The notes below the pieces were generated by a model. That model searched no databases, was not told the DNA's origin, and saw nothing but the letters and a program-made list of their open reading frames with translations. Below, piece after piece: positions 54,794 to 63,125 of a DNA stretch of 64,000 nucleotides (its first letter is position 1; each line of letters starts with the position of its first letter). The stretch comes from Planctomycetota bacterium (GTDB lineage Bacteria; Planctomycetota; J058): the NCBI GenBank assembly GCA_019636275.1, contig JAHBXY010000025.1, positions 1-64,000 of the forward strand, in the 5' to 3' direction. The position numbers were made by a program, and so were the translations under genes.

Positions 54794-55504
54794 GTGGCCG
54801 AGCTCGACCCGCCCTCGCTCCTGCGACTCGCGCCCGACGAGCACGTCATCTGGCAGGGCCGGGCGGCCGTCGGGGCGCCCTGGCCGTCATACCGCTGGCT
54901 CCTTTCGCTGCCCCTGGTCTCCGGGGCGGCGTGGCTGCTGCTGGCCTCGTTGCCGGACGCGTGGCCTCCCGGCCCGTTGCACGCCTTGATCCCCATGATC
55001 TCGTTCGGGCTCGCGATGAGCGGTCTCGCCGCGACCGTCGTCGCCGCCAGCAAGCTCGTCGGCCCCAGCTACGGGCTGCTCGCGTGGCTCCTGCTGATCA
55101 CCCCCGTGTTCCTCGTCGCCTGGCAGCAGCGGCCGTGGACGACGGCTCGAGGCACGCCCCCAGATTCCAACCAGCTCGAGCTCGACCCGGTGTTCGCCTC
55201 GTGGGCGCTGGCGGTCGTGGGGCTCCCGCTGGCGGCGCTCGTGGTCGACGTCCTCCGCCGCATGAACACGACCTACGTCATCACCGACCGCCGTGTGGCG
55301 CAGGTCCACGTGGCCCCCTGGCCCGGGGTCGAGTGGCAGCATGCGTTCGGGCTCGGCGCGCACGGCGACCTGCGCCTCGAGCGCTCGTGGCGCGCGCCGG
55401 ACGGCTATCTGGCGATCGGGCCGCCCTGGCACCTCCGCGCCCTGCACCTCCGCGACGACGATCCGGCGGCCGTGCTCGACCTCGTGCGCCGCGAGCGGCG
55501 CTGA
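54794..55504 (+). CDS. Tandem paralog 5: integral membrane protein, bPH-like
   Basis: 236 residues from GTG 54794; the sequence LAPDEHVIWQGRAAVGAPWP is nearly the same as in paralog 4. Four hydrophobic segments, then RMNTTYVITDRRVAQVHV and a C-terminal DDDPAAVLDLVRRERR. It is the last gene of the array and ends 195 bp from the convergent prkA stop, with a family 2 repeat in between. Confidence 0.68.
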   Translation: MAELDPPSLLRLAPDEHVIWQGRAAVGAPWPSYRWLLSLPLVSGAAWLLLASLPDAWPPGPLHALIPMISFGLAMSGLAATVVAASKLVGPSYGLLAWLLLITPVFLVAWQQRPWTTARGTPPDSNQLELDPVFASWALAVVGLPLAALVVDVLRRMNTTYVITDRRVAQVHVAPWPGVEWQHAFGLGAHGDLRLERSWRAPDGYLAIGPPWHLRALHLRDDDPAAVLDLVRRERR

Positions 55505-55569
55505 GTCGCGGCAGGCACCGTGCCTGCGCGATTCACCGGCCATGGCACCGGGACGAACGGAGCAGCGAG

Positions 55570-55699
55570 CGAGGCGAGGCCGCGGAGGCCGAGGCGAGGC
55601 GGCGCGCGCGCGGGTCGTATCGATCGCCGGATCCTACGACCCGCGCGCGCGGCGCCTCGCCCGGCATCCGCGGCCGCAGCCGTCGATCACACAAGATCA
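55570..55699 (-). repeat. Dispersed structured repeat family 2, copy 2 (prkA 3' region)
   Basis: Oriented with prkA and starting at its stop (TGATC). It contains the family's 29-bp unit and a near-perfect 26-bp inverted repeat with core GCGCGCGCGGGTCGTA, closed by a short loop with GATCCGGCGATCGA. It continues into CCTCGGCCTCCGCGGCCTCG as in the rho copy. No gene lies in 55505-55696. Confidence 0.65.
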
Positions 55700-57985
55700 G
55701 TCCTCCCCGCGGTGCTTGAGCACGTAGACCAGCGCCTCCTTGGCGCAGGCCCGGCAGTAGCCGGTGGCCTCGAGGCGATCGAGCGAGGCCATCACGCGCT
55801 GCTGGTCCTGGCGGTTGACGAGGCCCCAGTCGTCCGTGCCGAAGCGCAGGATCTGCGTCTGGAGCTGCGAGATCGCCGTCTCGCGCTCCCGGTGGTAGCG
55901 CTGGCGCAGGGCCTGGAAGATGTCCGAGAAGAGCGTCTTGTAGTCGAGCTTCTTGCCCGGGTTGTCGATCGCCCAGGCGGCGATGCGCACGATCAGGTTC
56001 TTCCGGAACGTCGTCGGCTTCTCCGTGATCCCCACGAGCCCCTCGACGCGGCTCATGAGCTCCTGCGAGGCGGGCTCCATGACGCCGGTGTGGCGGTTGC
56101 GGATCTTCTCGCCCGAGTCGAACGCCTTGACGTGCTGGAAGTAGTCCTCGAACACGTGCTCGTAGGCCGCCTCCTCGACCAGCGCCAGCGCCCGGTGCAC
56201 CTCGTCGCGCACGATCCGCCGGTACTCGCCCTCGACGTCGTCGGTGAGCCGCTCGACGTCGCCGTAGCCGGCCTCGGCCTCGAGGCGCAGGAACTCATAG
56301 AGGCTCTTGTCGTGCAGCACGCGGCGGATCACCTTGAGGATCGCCAGCGGCGAGAGGCAGGCGAACTGCTGGTCCTGCGCGGCCTCGTGCAGCATCGACA
56401 GCACCTCGCGGGGGCTGGCGCCGCGGCGCCCCTCGTACGACGCGTCGATGATCCCCTCGAACTCCTCCTCGGCCGTGTCGAACTCGGCCGCGACCTGCTC
56501 GACCCCGCGCTGCAGCTCGCGCCGCTCGCCCTCGTGCCACTCCTCGGGCGCGCGCCCGGTCTCGTAGAGCTGGGCCTTCTCCAGCGGCCGGAGGCGCGAG
56601 GCCAGGCCCGCCAGCTCGCCCTTGTAGTGCTTGCTCCGCGGGCGCGACAGGCGCGTCAGCACCGACCAGAGCGCGATCACGTGCGTCGCGTGCGGCGCGA
56701 CGTGCTTCTTCTGCGCGATCGCGTGGATCTGCCGCTCGTAGATCTTCTGCTCGATCGACCAGCGCAGCAGGTAGGGCGCGCGCACGAGCTCGAAGCGCCC
56801 CTTGAACGAGGGGAAGTCCGGGTTGCGCTTGAACAGGCTCAGGTTCTTCTCGTTGGCCGTGGCGAAGAACACGCAGTCGAGGTGCGCCGTGGCGTCGGAG
56901 AGGCTGATCGTGCCCTTCTCGCTCGTCGTGAGCAGGTACTTCGACAGCTCGACCGGCCGCTTGAAGAAGTCCGAGTACTCCACGACCCCGCGGTTGGCGT
57001 CGATCAGGTCGCCCGAGAGCTCCGCCAGCGCCGACTGGCTGAGGATCGGCGGCAGGCGGTAGCTCTTCTCCAGGTTCAGCGGGCGCGACCCGGCGTCGAC
57101 GTTGCGCTGCGGCTGGATGACGACCGCCGCGCGCCGGTAGCGCGCCGACACGTAGAGGCGCTCGACCTGCGCGTGCTGCAGGATCCGCCGCACGTCGCCC
57201 TGGTAGGCGTTGGAGAGCGCGCGCTGGATCTCCTTGCACTTGGTGCACAGGTCGCCGCGCAGGAGGCCGTCGGGGATCGTCGCCGGGCGCCCGAGCTTGG
57301 CGAAGGCCGCCTGGAGGGCCTTCACCCGCTCCTCGGCCGGCAGGAGCAGGAGCGGGTGGTCCTTGAGGTCGCAGCCCAGCTTGAAGGTGATCTCCTCGGG
57401 CGCCAGGTAGGCCAGGCTGCCGTCGGGGCGCCCGCGCGGGCGCTCGTGGAAGCCGAGCGCGGCGCGGTCGGCCGCCTCCGAGAAGATCCAGTTGAAGCTG
57501 TAGAGGACGCCGTCGGGCCGGTGCGAGTAGTCCTCGAGGCCCGCCATGATGCACTCGACGAAGGTCGACTTCGCCGTGCCGTTGGGGCCGTGGATCATGA
57601 TCAGCTTGTCGACGCGCCCGCGCTCGACGAACGACGTCAGGTGCCGGTAGACCTCGCCCTGGACCTCCTCCTGCCCGAAGACCTGCGTGGCGCCCTCGTT
57701 GAACGGGGCGTCGAACAGGCGGAAGCGGCGGACCGCCCCGCGCGTGCCGCGCGCGGTGTCGACCCCGTAGGCGTCGAACATGTCGCGCATGTAGCCGGCG
57801 GCGTTGCGCGCGTGCAGGTGCGGCGCCTTGAGCACCTCGCGCAGGTACTCGTCGAACGAGAGGATCTGCTGGAGCGAGGCGAAGCGCTCCTGGCCGCGCG
57901 TGGCCATGCCGTCGAGGAGGCCGGCGGCCTCCCGGGCGACGTCCTTCTCCCGCTGGGCGACCTCGTCGAAGTCCGCGTCCATCAT
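55697..57985 (-). CDS. prkA: PrkA/YeaG-type serine protein kinase
   Basis: 762 residues. The N-terminal AAA+-like PrkA domain has a P-loop GPNGTAKST (133-141), the YSFNWIF segment, and LLPAEERVKAL; a CxxC pair lies near 248 (LCTKCKE). The C-terminal PrkA kinase-like domain follows (EVLSMLHEAAQD, DYFQHVKAFDSGEKIRN, EKPTTFRKNLIVRIAAWAI). PrkA/YeaG acts in stress or starvation responses and usually sits with YeaH and SpoVR-like genes, which are absent here. The protein is about 100 residues longer than E. coli YeaG. The stop codon merges with repeat family 2. It is divergent from the rdgC-like gene across a 237-bp gap in which no other gene is seen. Confidence 0.92.
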   Translation of the reverse strand: MMDADFDEVAQREKDVAREAAGLLDGMATRGQERFASLQQILSFDEYLREVLKAPHLHARNAAGYMRDMFDAYGVDTARGTRGAVRRFRLFDAPFNEGATQVFGQEEVQGEVYRHLTSFVERGRVDKLIMIHGPNGTAKSTFVECIMAGLEDYSHRPDGVLYSFNWIFSEAADRAALGFHERPRGRPDGSLAYLAPEEITFKLGCDLKDHPLLLLPAEERVKALQAAFAKLGRPATIPDGLLRGDLCTKCKEIQRALSNAYQGDVRRILQHAQVERLYVSARYRRAAVVIQPQRNVDAGSRPLNLEKSYRLPPILSQSALAELSGDLIDANRGVVEYSDFFKRPVELSKYLLTTSEKGTISLSDATAHLDCVFFATANEKNLSLFKRNPDFPSFKGRFELVRAPYLLRWSIEQKIYERQIHAIAQKKHVAPHATHVIALWSVLTRLSRPRSKHYKGELAGLASRLRPLEKAQLYETGRAPEEWHEGERRELQRGVEQVAAEFDTAEEEFEGIIDASYEGRRGASPREVLSMLHEAAQDQQFACLSPLAILKVIRRVLHDKSLYEFLRLEAEAGYGDVERLTDDVEGEYRRIVRDEVHRALALVEEAAYEHVFEDYFQHVKAFDSGEKIRNRHTGVMEPASQELMSRVEGLVGITEKPTTFRKNLIVRIAAWAIDNPGKKLDYKTLFSDIFQALRQRYHRERETAISQLQTQILRFGTDDWGLVNRQDQQRVMASLDRLEATGYCRACAKEALVYVLKHRGED

Positions 57986-58222
57986 CGCCCTCCCGCGGCC
58001 CGCGCGACACGGGGCGCTGGGTCATCTTAGCCGCGCCCCGCACGACGCGGCGTGTCGCGCCGGCCCCGCCCCGGGCGTAAGCCCAGGCGCGGTGGCCCGT
58101 CCCGGGGTTGTCGGGGGGCCATCGTAAGGTCTCCCGCGCTGGAGGCCGCTGAGCGGTCGTCCACACGAGAGTTGTCTGGAACTTCCCCGCCTTCAACGCC
58201 TGGTTCCCGGAGGAGGATGGTC

Positions 58223-58888
58223 ATGCTGGTCGGTCGTGGGTCGTTGACGTTCCGCTGCTACGCCGTGAGCGGCAAGAACGCCATGCCGTCGGGCGAGAAG
58301 ATCGTCGAGCGCCTGGACGCGTTCGCCTTCACGGGCCTCGGCGAGGCCGAGGAGGGCTCGGTCGTCGGCTGGATCGCCGGCGAGCACCTGTTCGACGGCG
58401 CGTTCGACATCGACAAGCTCATGCGCGGGCCCTACGCCGTGTTCGCCCTGCGCGTCGACACGCGCAAGGTCAACGGGGCGCTCCTGGCCGCGCACACGGC
58501 CGTCGAGGTGGCCGCGACCATGGAGGCGGAGGGCCTCGAGCGCCTGGGCGGCGCGCGGCGGCGCGAGATCAAGCAGGAGATCAAGCGGCGCCTGCTCAAG
58601 GAGACGGCGCCGGCGCAGAAGGCCTACGGCGTGTTCTGGAACGTGCGGGCCCGGCGCCTCTACGTGCAGTCGACGTCGAAGACGATCCACGAGCACTTCC
58701 GCGGCTTCTTCGAGCGCTGCTTCGACCTGTCGCTCGAGGCCCAGGTGGCCGGCGTCACGGCGGCGGCCTACGCCAAGGAGAACGGCCTGCTCGAGGCGCT
58801 CAAGGACGTCCGGCCGATGCAGCTCACGGCGGCGACCGAGAGCGCCGCGCCGGCCCCCAAGCGCCGCGCGGCCGCCTCGGTGGCCTGA
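58223..58888 (+). CDS. RdgC-like protein, N-terminal half
   Basis: 221 residues resembling the N-terminal half of the longer RdgC-like proteins (recombination-associated, DNA-binding). Visible pattern: GRGSLTFRCYAV, a GWIAGEHLFD segment, PYAVFALRVDTRKVNGALLAAH, RREIKQEIKRRLLKE, FWNVRARRLYVQSTS and FFERCFDLSL. The AGGAGG ribosome site at 58211-58216 is six bases from ATG 58223 and directly abuts ATG 58217, so 58223 is the start. The region that usually follows in one chain is found in the separate gene at 59147. A dispersed repeat starts at this gene's stop codon and lies between them. Confidence 0.7.
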   Translation: MLVGRGSLTFRCYAVSGKNAMPSGEKIVERLDAFAFTGLGEAEEGSVVGWIAGEHLFDGAFDIDKLMRGPYAVFALRVDTRKVNGALLAAHTAVEVAATMEAEGLERLGGARRREIKQEIKRRLLKETAPAQKAYGVFWNVRARRLYVQSTSKTIHEHFRGFFERCFDLSLEAQVAGVTAAAYAKENGLLEALKDVRPMQLTAATESAAPAPKRRAAASVA

Positions 58889-59061
58889 CCGCGCTCACCG
58901 CTCGATCTGAGAGCGAAGCGAGCAGATCGAGCGGTGGCGCGCATCCCCGAGCGAAGGCCGCGGAGCGGCCGGAGCGAGGGCGATAGGTGCCTCACTGCGG
59001 ATCGGAGCAAGGGTCCCGCTCCCTGACGTGGACATCATGACAAGCGACGGCCGCTGTGAGC
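58885..59061 (+). repeat. Dispersed structured repeat family 1, copy C
   Basis: A 177-bp copy beginning at the stop of the RdgC-like N-terminal gene. It has the perfect 14-bp stem CACCGCTCGATCTG / CAGATCGAGCGGTG, hairpin GGCCGCGGAGCGGCC, GGAGC...GCTCC and the end GGCCGCTGTGAGC. It is the same length as copy B. It separates the two RdgC-like genes. Confidence 0.78.
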
Positions 59062-59146
59062 GCGTCGCGCCTCGATCACAACCAAAACCAACCCCTGACC
59101 TGAAGAGCCGGCCGCGCGGCCCCCGCGCGGCCATGAGAGGTGTCGT

Positions 59147-59710
59147 GTGGCTGAAGACCTGGCGTTCGCGGCGGAGCGGAGCTTCCTGGCCCAGGAGTTC
59201 CTCACCTGGCTGTGGTTCCGCTGCGAGGTGGAGGGCGGCGAGTTCGAGCTCGACGCGGGCCCGGTGGCGATGGTCGTGGAGGACGCCCTGTCCTTCACCT
59301 CCTGGGACCCCGACGGCACGCGGGCGAGCCTGCGCGGCGGCACGCCGACGGTGCGCCCCGAGGCGGCCAGCGCCCTGGCCGCGGGCCTGACGCTCAAGCG
59401 CGCGCGCCTGCTCGCCGCGCGCGGCGAGCGCGAGTGGCACTTCTCGCTCGACGGCGAGACGCTCGACCTCCTGGGCGTGAAGGTCCCCGAGGTCGAGGAC
59501 AAGGGCGACGACGACGGCGTGGACAAGCTGGCCGAGAAGCTCGCGCTCGGCGAGGAGCTGCGGGCCATGGTCGACGGCCTGTACCAGGTGTTCCTCGGCG
59601 TGCGCCTGGGCCCCGACTGGGCCCGCATCGAGCTGCCGCGCCTCAACGACTGGGTGCGCCAGAAGCTCGACCGCGCCTGGCAGGAAGTGCTGGCCGCCTC
59701 TTCGAACTAG
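59147..59710 (+). CDS. RdgC-like protein, C-terminal half
   Basis: 187 residues from GTG 59147 with GAGAGGTG just upstream. FLTWLWFRCEVEGG near the N-terminus, then SLRGGTPTVRPEAASALAAGLTLKRARL, a REWHFSLDGETLDL strand pair, and LYQVFLGVRLGPDWARIELPRLNDWV match the C-terminal part that I recall in long RdgC-like proteins of delta-type bacteria, where it is fused to the N-terminal half. Here both parts have their own ribosome sites, so a two-subunit arrangement is plausible. The convergent small gene follows after two hairpins. Confidence 0.65.
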   Translation: MAEDLAFAAERSFLAQEFLTWLWFRCEVEGGEFELDAGPVAMVVEDALSFTSWDPDGTRASLRGGTPTVRPEAASALAAGLTLKRARLLAARGEREWHFSLDGETLDLLGVKVPEVEDKGDDDGVDKLAEKLALGEELRAMVDGLYQVFLGVRLGPDWARIELPRLNDWVRQKLDRAWQEVLAASSN

Positions 59711-59746
59711 CTGACGTGGTCACGTTTCACCCGTGAGGCGGGCCGT

Positions 59747-59788
59747 CGCGAAGGGTTCGTCCCCAGGAAGACCGGGCGACCCTTCGCG
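59747..59788. terminator. Hairpin terminator candidate between convergent genes
   Basis: CGCGAAGGGT (59747-59756) and its exact complement (59779-59788) form a 10-bp stem 37 bp after the RdgC-like C-terminal gene. It probably works for the plus-strand transcript. Confidence 0.55.
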
Positions 59789-59825
59789 GTGACCTCCCCC
59801 CTGACGATCCGAGCGGTCTCCGCGT

Positions 59826-59877
59826 CGAGGCTGCACCGACCCACCGAGCGCCCCTCGGTGTCGTCGGTGCAGCCTCG
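59826..59877. terminator. Long hairpin terminator candidate, bidirectional
   Basis: A perfect 15-bp stem CGAGGCTGCACCGAC (59826-59840 with 59863-59877) encloses a second 7-bp stem CACCGAG (59842-59848 with 59854-59860). It sits 24 bp after the end of the minus-strand small gene and may end both transcripts. Confidence 0.65.
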
Positions 59878-59900
59878 GCGCATTTCGGGGACGCGCTGCC

Positions 59901-60131
59901 TCAGTCCTTGGGGAGGTCCTTGCTGCCGACCAGCGTCAGGTTCAGGCCGATCTGGACGCTCACCGGCGTCCCGTTGATCTCGATCGTGGTCTTCCCGTTG
60001 AGGTTCCACCCGAGCGACCCGGTGGAGAACTCCTTGACCTCGGCGATCAACGGGATGCTGTTGATCGTGACCTGGACGGGCTTAGCGTGCTCGCGGAAGT
60101 CGGCCCGCGTGATGGGACAGGCCTTGGCCAT
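59901..60131 (-). CDS. Small protein of unknown function
   Basis: 76 residues, start ATG 60129-60131 with AGAGGAG upstream. Content is mostly beta-like: PVQVTINSIPLIAEVKEF, TGSLGWNLNGKTTIEING, VQIGLNLTLVGS. The single Cys lies at residue 5 in MAKACPITR. No signal peptide or membrane segment. The strong ribosome site, the pattern and the flanking terminator make it a real gene. I do not recognise a family. Confidence 0.7.
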   Translation of the reverse strand: MAKACPITRADFREHAKPVQVTINSIPLIAEVKEFSTGSLGWNLNGKTTIEINGTPVSVQIGLNLTLVGSKDLPKD

Positions 60132-60193
60132 GACGGCTCCTCTGGTTGGGGAAGGCCGACGACGGTAGCGCGCCCGGCGCCCGGGGAGAAGCC

Positions 60194-61885
60194 CTACCAG
60201 GTCGTGGTCAGCGTCTCGCCGCGCCGCACGCGCAGGTCGGCCCCGGGGTACCAGGTCCGGTCGTCGACCAGGGGCTTCCAGACGAGCACGTCCTCGAGCA
60301 GGTCGGTCGTCTCGAACACCCACACGTCGCCGGCCGTCCAGCGGGCGTCCAGGCCGCGGGCCCACGCGAGGGGGGCGGCCTCGCCGCGCACCGTGACCCG
60401 ACGGCCCCAGCCCACGTCCTTCTGCACGCGCACGACCGTGCGCGCCTCGCCGCGCGCCAGGACCCCGTCCTCGGGCGACCAGGTGTCGACGCGCGAGGTG
60501 CCGGTGAACACGAGCGCGGCGTGCAGGCGGCGTGGGTTCGCGCCGCCGGGGCCGGCGATCAGCGCCGCCGGCGCCGGGCCCAGCGTGGCCTCGAACGGCA
60601 GGAGCGGCCGGCGCGGCAGGCGCACGACGTCGGCGGCGACCGGGTCGAAGAGCAGCGCGGCCGCGTCGCCGCGGCCGAGGTCCGGCTCGACGTTGGCGAC
60701 GAGCACCTGCCCGCCGACCACGACGGCCTGCTCGGCGCCGGTGAGGTCCACGGGCAACGAGCCCAGGCGGCGGAGCGTCCGCGTGCGCCCGTCGTAGGCC
60801 AGGGCGTCGCGCAGGTGGGCGCCGGCCGGCCCGGCGACCCGCCCGCCGAGGAGGAAGAGGCGGCCGTCGTGGGCCGCCGCCACGTACCCCGTCCCCGCGG
60901 CCAGCGAGAGCCCCGCGACGGCCACCTGCCGCCAGGCGCTCGCGCCGGCGTCGAGCACGAAGGCGCGGTCGGTGTCGCCCGGCCCGCGCACGTGGCTCGT
61001 CGGCACGAGGTGCACCGCCCCGTCGACGGCCACCGCGCGCCGGTCGCCGAGCGGCGCCGGCAGCGGCGGGCCGACGCTCCACGCGCGCGTGTCGAGGTCC
61101 AGGACGAGGGTCGAGGTCAGCCGCGTGCCGATCTTGATCACCGTCCCGCCGAGGACGAACAGGCGCCGCCCGACGGCCACGACCTCCGCGCCGGCGAGCA
61201 CCTCGGGCGACACGCTCGGACCGGCCGCGCCGGCCGGCGACGACGGGATCGGCGGGAGGGCGGCCACGCGCGTCCACTCGCCCGTGGCCGGGTCGAGGCG
61301 CAGCACGTCGGGGACGGTGAAGCCGTAGCCCTCGCGCTCGCGGCCGCCGACGACGTGGAGCGCGCCGTCGACGAGGACGGCGGCCGGCGCCCTGCGCGCC
61401 TGCGGCAGCGGAGCCGCCACCGGCGCGAGGAGGGCGGCCGCGTGGTCGCCGCCGCCGGCGTTGTCCCAGGCCGCGCGCCCGCCGGCGCGCAGGTAGGCGG
61501 CCAGGCGCACGAACGCCGGCCCCATGTCGCCGCGCTCGGCGCCCAGGCGCACGCCGCGCCCGAGCGTGCCCAGGTCGACGCGCGCCCGCCAGTGCTCGGC
61601 GCCGTCCGACAGGCGGCCGACGTAGGCGGCCGGCGCGTCGGCGAACGTGCGCCACCCGTCGGCGCTCCAGCGCACGCCCACGTCCTTGGCGAACGTCGGG
61701 CTGCGCACGGCCAGGTCCACCTCGGCCTCGGCCCGGTAGATCGAGGCGCCGTTGCCGTTGCTCGACAGGTAGGAGAGCGCGCGGCGGGCGCGCAGGACGC
61801 GCACCTCGTCCTGCCCCCGCGCGGGCGCGAGGGTCAGGAGGACGAGGAGCGCGAGGACGAGCGTGGGGCGGAAGGGCCAGGCCAT
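60194..61885 (-). CDS. Secreted CBM21-like / Kelch / CBM20-like protein
   Basis: 563 residues from ATG 61883-61885; the signal peptide (LVLALLVLLTLAPARG) is just after this start, so the longer frame is rejected. Residues about 30-125 (FAKDVGVRWSADGWRTFADAPAAYVG) fit a CBM21-type starch-binding domain. About 150-460 contains Kelch-type units (GALHVVGGRE, RRLFVLGGTV, GRLFLLGGRV). The C-terminal 95 residues (GRRVTVRGEAAPLAW, WVFETTDLLEDVLVWKPLVDD, TWYPGADLRVRR) resemble a CBM20 starch-binding domain. It probably binds alpha-glucan outside the cytoplasm; no catalytic domain is visible. Confidence 0.72.
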   Translation of the reverse strand: MAWPFRPTLVLALLVLLTLAPARGQDEVRVLRARRALSYLSSNGNGASIYRAEAEVDLAVRSPTFAKDVGVRWSADGWRTFADAPAAYVGRLSDGAEHWRARVDLGTLGRGVRLGAERGDMGPAFVRLAAYLRAGGRAAWDNAGGGDHAAALLAPVAAPLPQARRAPAAVLVDGALHVVGGREREGYGFTVPDVLRLDPATGEWTRVAALPPIPSSPAGAAGPSVSPEVLAGAEVVAVGRRLFVLGGTVIKIGTRLTSTLVLDLDTRAWSVGPPLPAPLGDRRAVAVDGAVHLVPTSHVRGPGDTDRAFVLDAGASAWRQVAVAGLSLAAGTGYVAAAHDGRLFLLGGRVAGPAGAHLRDALAYDGRTRTLRRLGSLPVDLTGAEQAVVVGGQVLVANVEPDLGRGDAAALLFDPVAADVVRLPRRPLLPFEATLGPAPAALIAGPGGANPRRLHAALVFTGTSRVDTWSPEDGVLARGEARTVVRVQKDVGWGRRVTVRGEAAPLAWARGLDARWTAGDVWVFETTDLLEDVLVWKPLVDDRTWYPGADLRVRRGETLTTTW

Positions 61886-62005
61886 GGGTGTCACCGGCGA
61901 CCCGACCCCTGAGAGCCCGGGCGCTCGACACATGAGAGGCCGGCCTTCCCGGAACCGGACAGCCCTGTGTCGCGGCGCGGCAAGTCCTGTCGCCACAATG
62001 ACTGG

Positions 62006-63019
62006 CTACCCCGCGAGGTAGAAGTCGACCCCCTCGACCAGGCCCTGGCCGGCGAGGAGGTCGCGCACCCGCTCGCGGGCGCCCCAGGCGTTCACCGCCG
62101 AGACGACCACGGCCTCGCCGCGCCGGGCCAGGCCCTCCTCGTGGGCCACGACCGGGATCCCGTGCGGCGCACGGCCGACCTTCTTCGCGTCGACCTCGAG
62201 GAACGCGGCCACGCGCGCGCCGGCCGCGAGCAGGTGGCGCGCGAGGCGCCGGCCGGCCGTCCCGGCGCCGACGATCGCGGCCGGGCGCCCGGCCAGGGCG
62301 ACGGCGAGGGCGGCCGCGCGGACGCGCGCCATGCCGTCGGGCCCGTAGCGCGGGTCGAGGCGCGACGCGCGCAGCGGCCCCTCGCGCCAGTGCAGGAGCA
62401 CCTCGGGCACCTTGGCGAAGCGCGCGCCGGCGGCGAACAGCCGCAGCCACAGGTCGTAGTCCTCGGGCCCCTGCGGGTCGCGGTAGCCGCCCACGGCCGC
62501 CAGCGCGTCGGCCCGCAGGAGCACCGACGGGTGCGCCACGGGGCTCTCGACGAAGCGCTCGCGCGCCATCGCCGGGTGGTCCACGAGCGCGTTGAGCCAC
62601 GCGTCGTAGCGCCGCCGCCCCTCGCGCACCTCCGCCTCGGGGAACGAGCGCACGAGGCACGACGCCACGGCCAGCCCGGGGTCGTCGTCGAGGAGCGCCC
62701 GGCAGCGCGCCAGGCGCGTGGGCTCGCTCACGTCGTCGGCGTCCATGCGCAGGAGCAGCCGCCCCCGCGCCGCCCGGCGGCCGAGCTCGAGGGCGCCCAC
62801 GAGGTCGCCCGCGCCCTCGCGCCGCAGGACGCGCACGCGCGGGTCCTCGGCCGCGTGCGCTGCCAGCCGCTCGGCGGTGCCATCGGTCGAGCCGTCGTCG
62901 ACGACGACGACCTCGAGGTCGGGGTCCGTCTGCGCGCGCACGCTCCCGAGCGCGGCGTCGATCGTCCCTGCGGCGTCGCGCACCGGGAGCAGCACGCTCG
63001 TGGGCGGGGGGCTGGCCAC
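62006..63019 (-). CDS. Glycosyltransferase family 2 with C-terminal Rossmann-like domain
   Basis: 337 residues from GTG 63017-63019. The GT2 domain has TSVLLPVRDAAG, VVVVDDGSTDGT, LLRMDADDV (DxD) and EDYDLWLRL (catalytic Glu-Asp). From about residue 235 a second domain begins, PAAIVGAGTAGRRLARHLLAAGARVAAFLEVD, with GIPV, which looks like a nucleotide-binding/PglD-type or methyltransferase-C domain. In the family, GT2 enzymes add sugars in surface-glycan synthesis. The extra domain may sense or bind a sugar nucleotide. No ribosome site is obvious at the start. Confidence 0.8.
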   Translation of the reverse strand: MASPPPTSVLLPVRDAAGTIDAALGSVRAQTDPDLEVVVVDDGSTDGTAERLAAHAAEDPRVRVLRREGAGDLVGALELGRRAARGRLLLRMDADDVSEPTRLARCRALLDDDPGLAVASCLVRSFPEAEVREGRRRYDAWLNALVDHPAMARERFVESPVAHPSVLLRADALAAVGGYRDPQGPEDYDLWLRLFAAGARFAKVPEVLLHWREGPLRASRLDPRYGPDGMARVRAAALAVALAGRPAAIVGAGTAGRRLARHLLAAGARVAAFLEVDAKKVGRAPHGIPVVAHEEGLARRGEAVVVSAVNAWGARERVRDLLAGQGLVEGVDFYLAG

Positions 63020-63125
63020 CCGGGCATTGGAACCCGCGCCGACGGACCGCGCTTGCCAGCCGCCGGGCGAGCGGCGATCTTTGTCCCCTCGCGCGGCGGG
63101 GCTTTCGCGCGGGGGGGAGTCTGCC

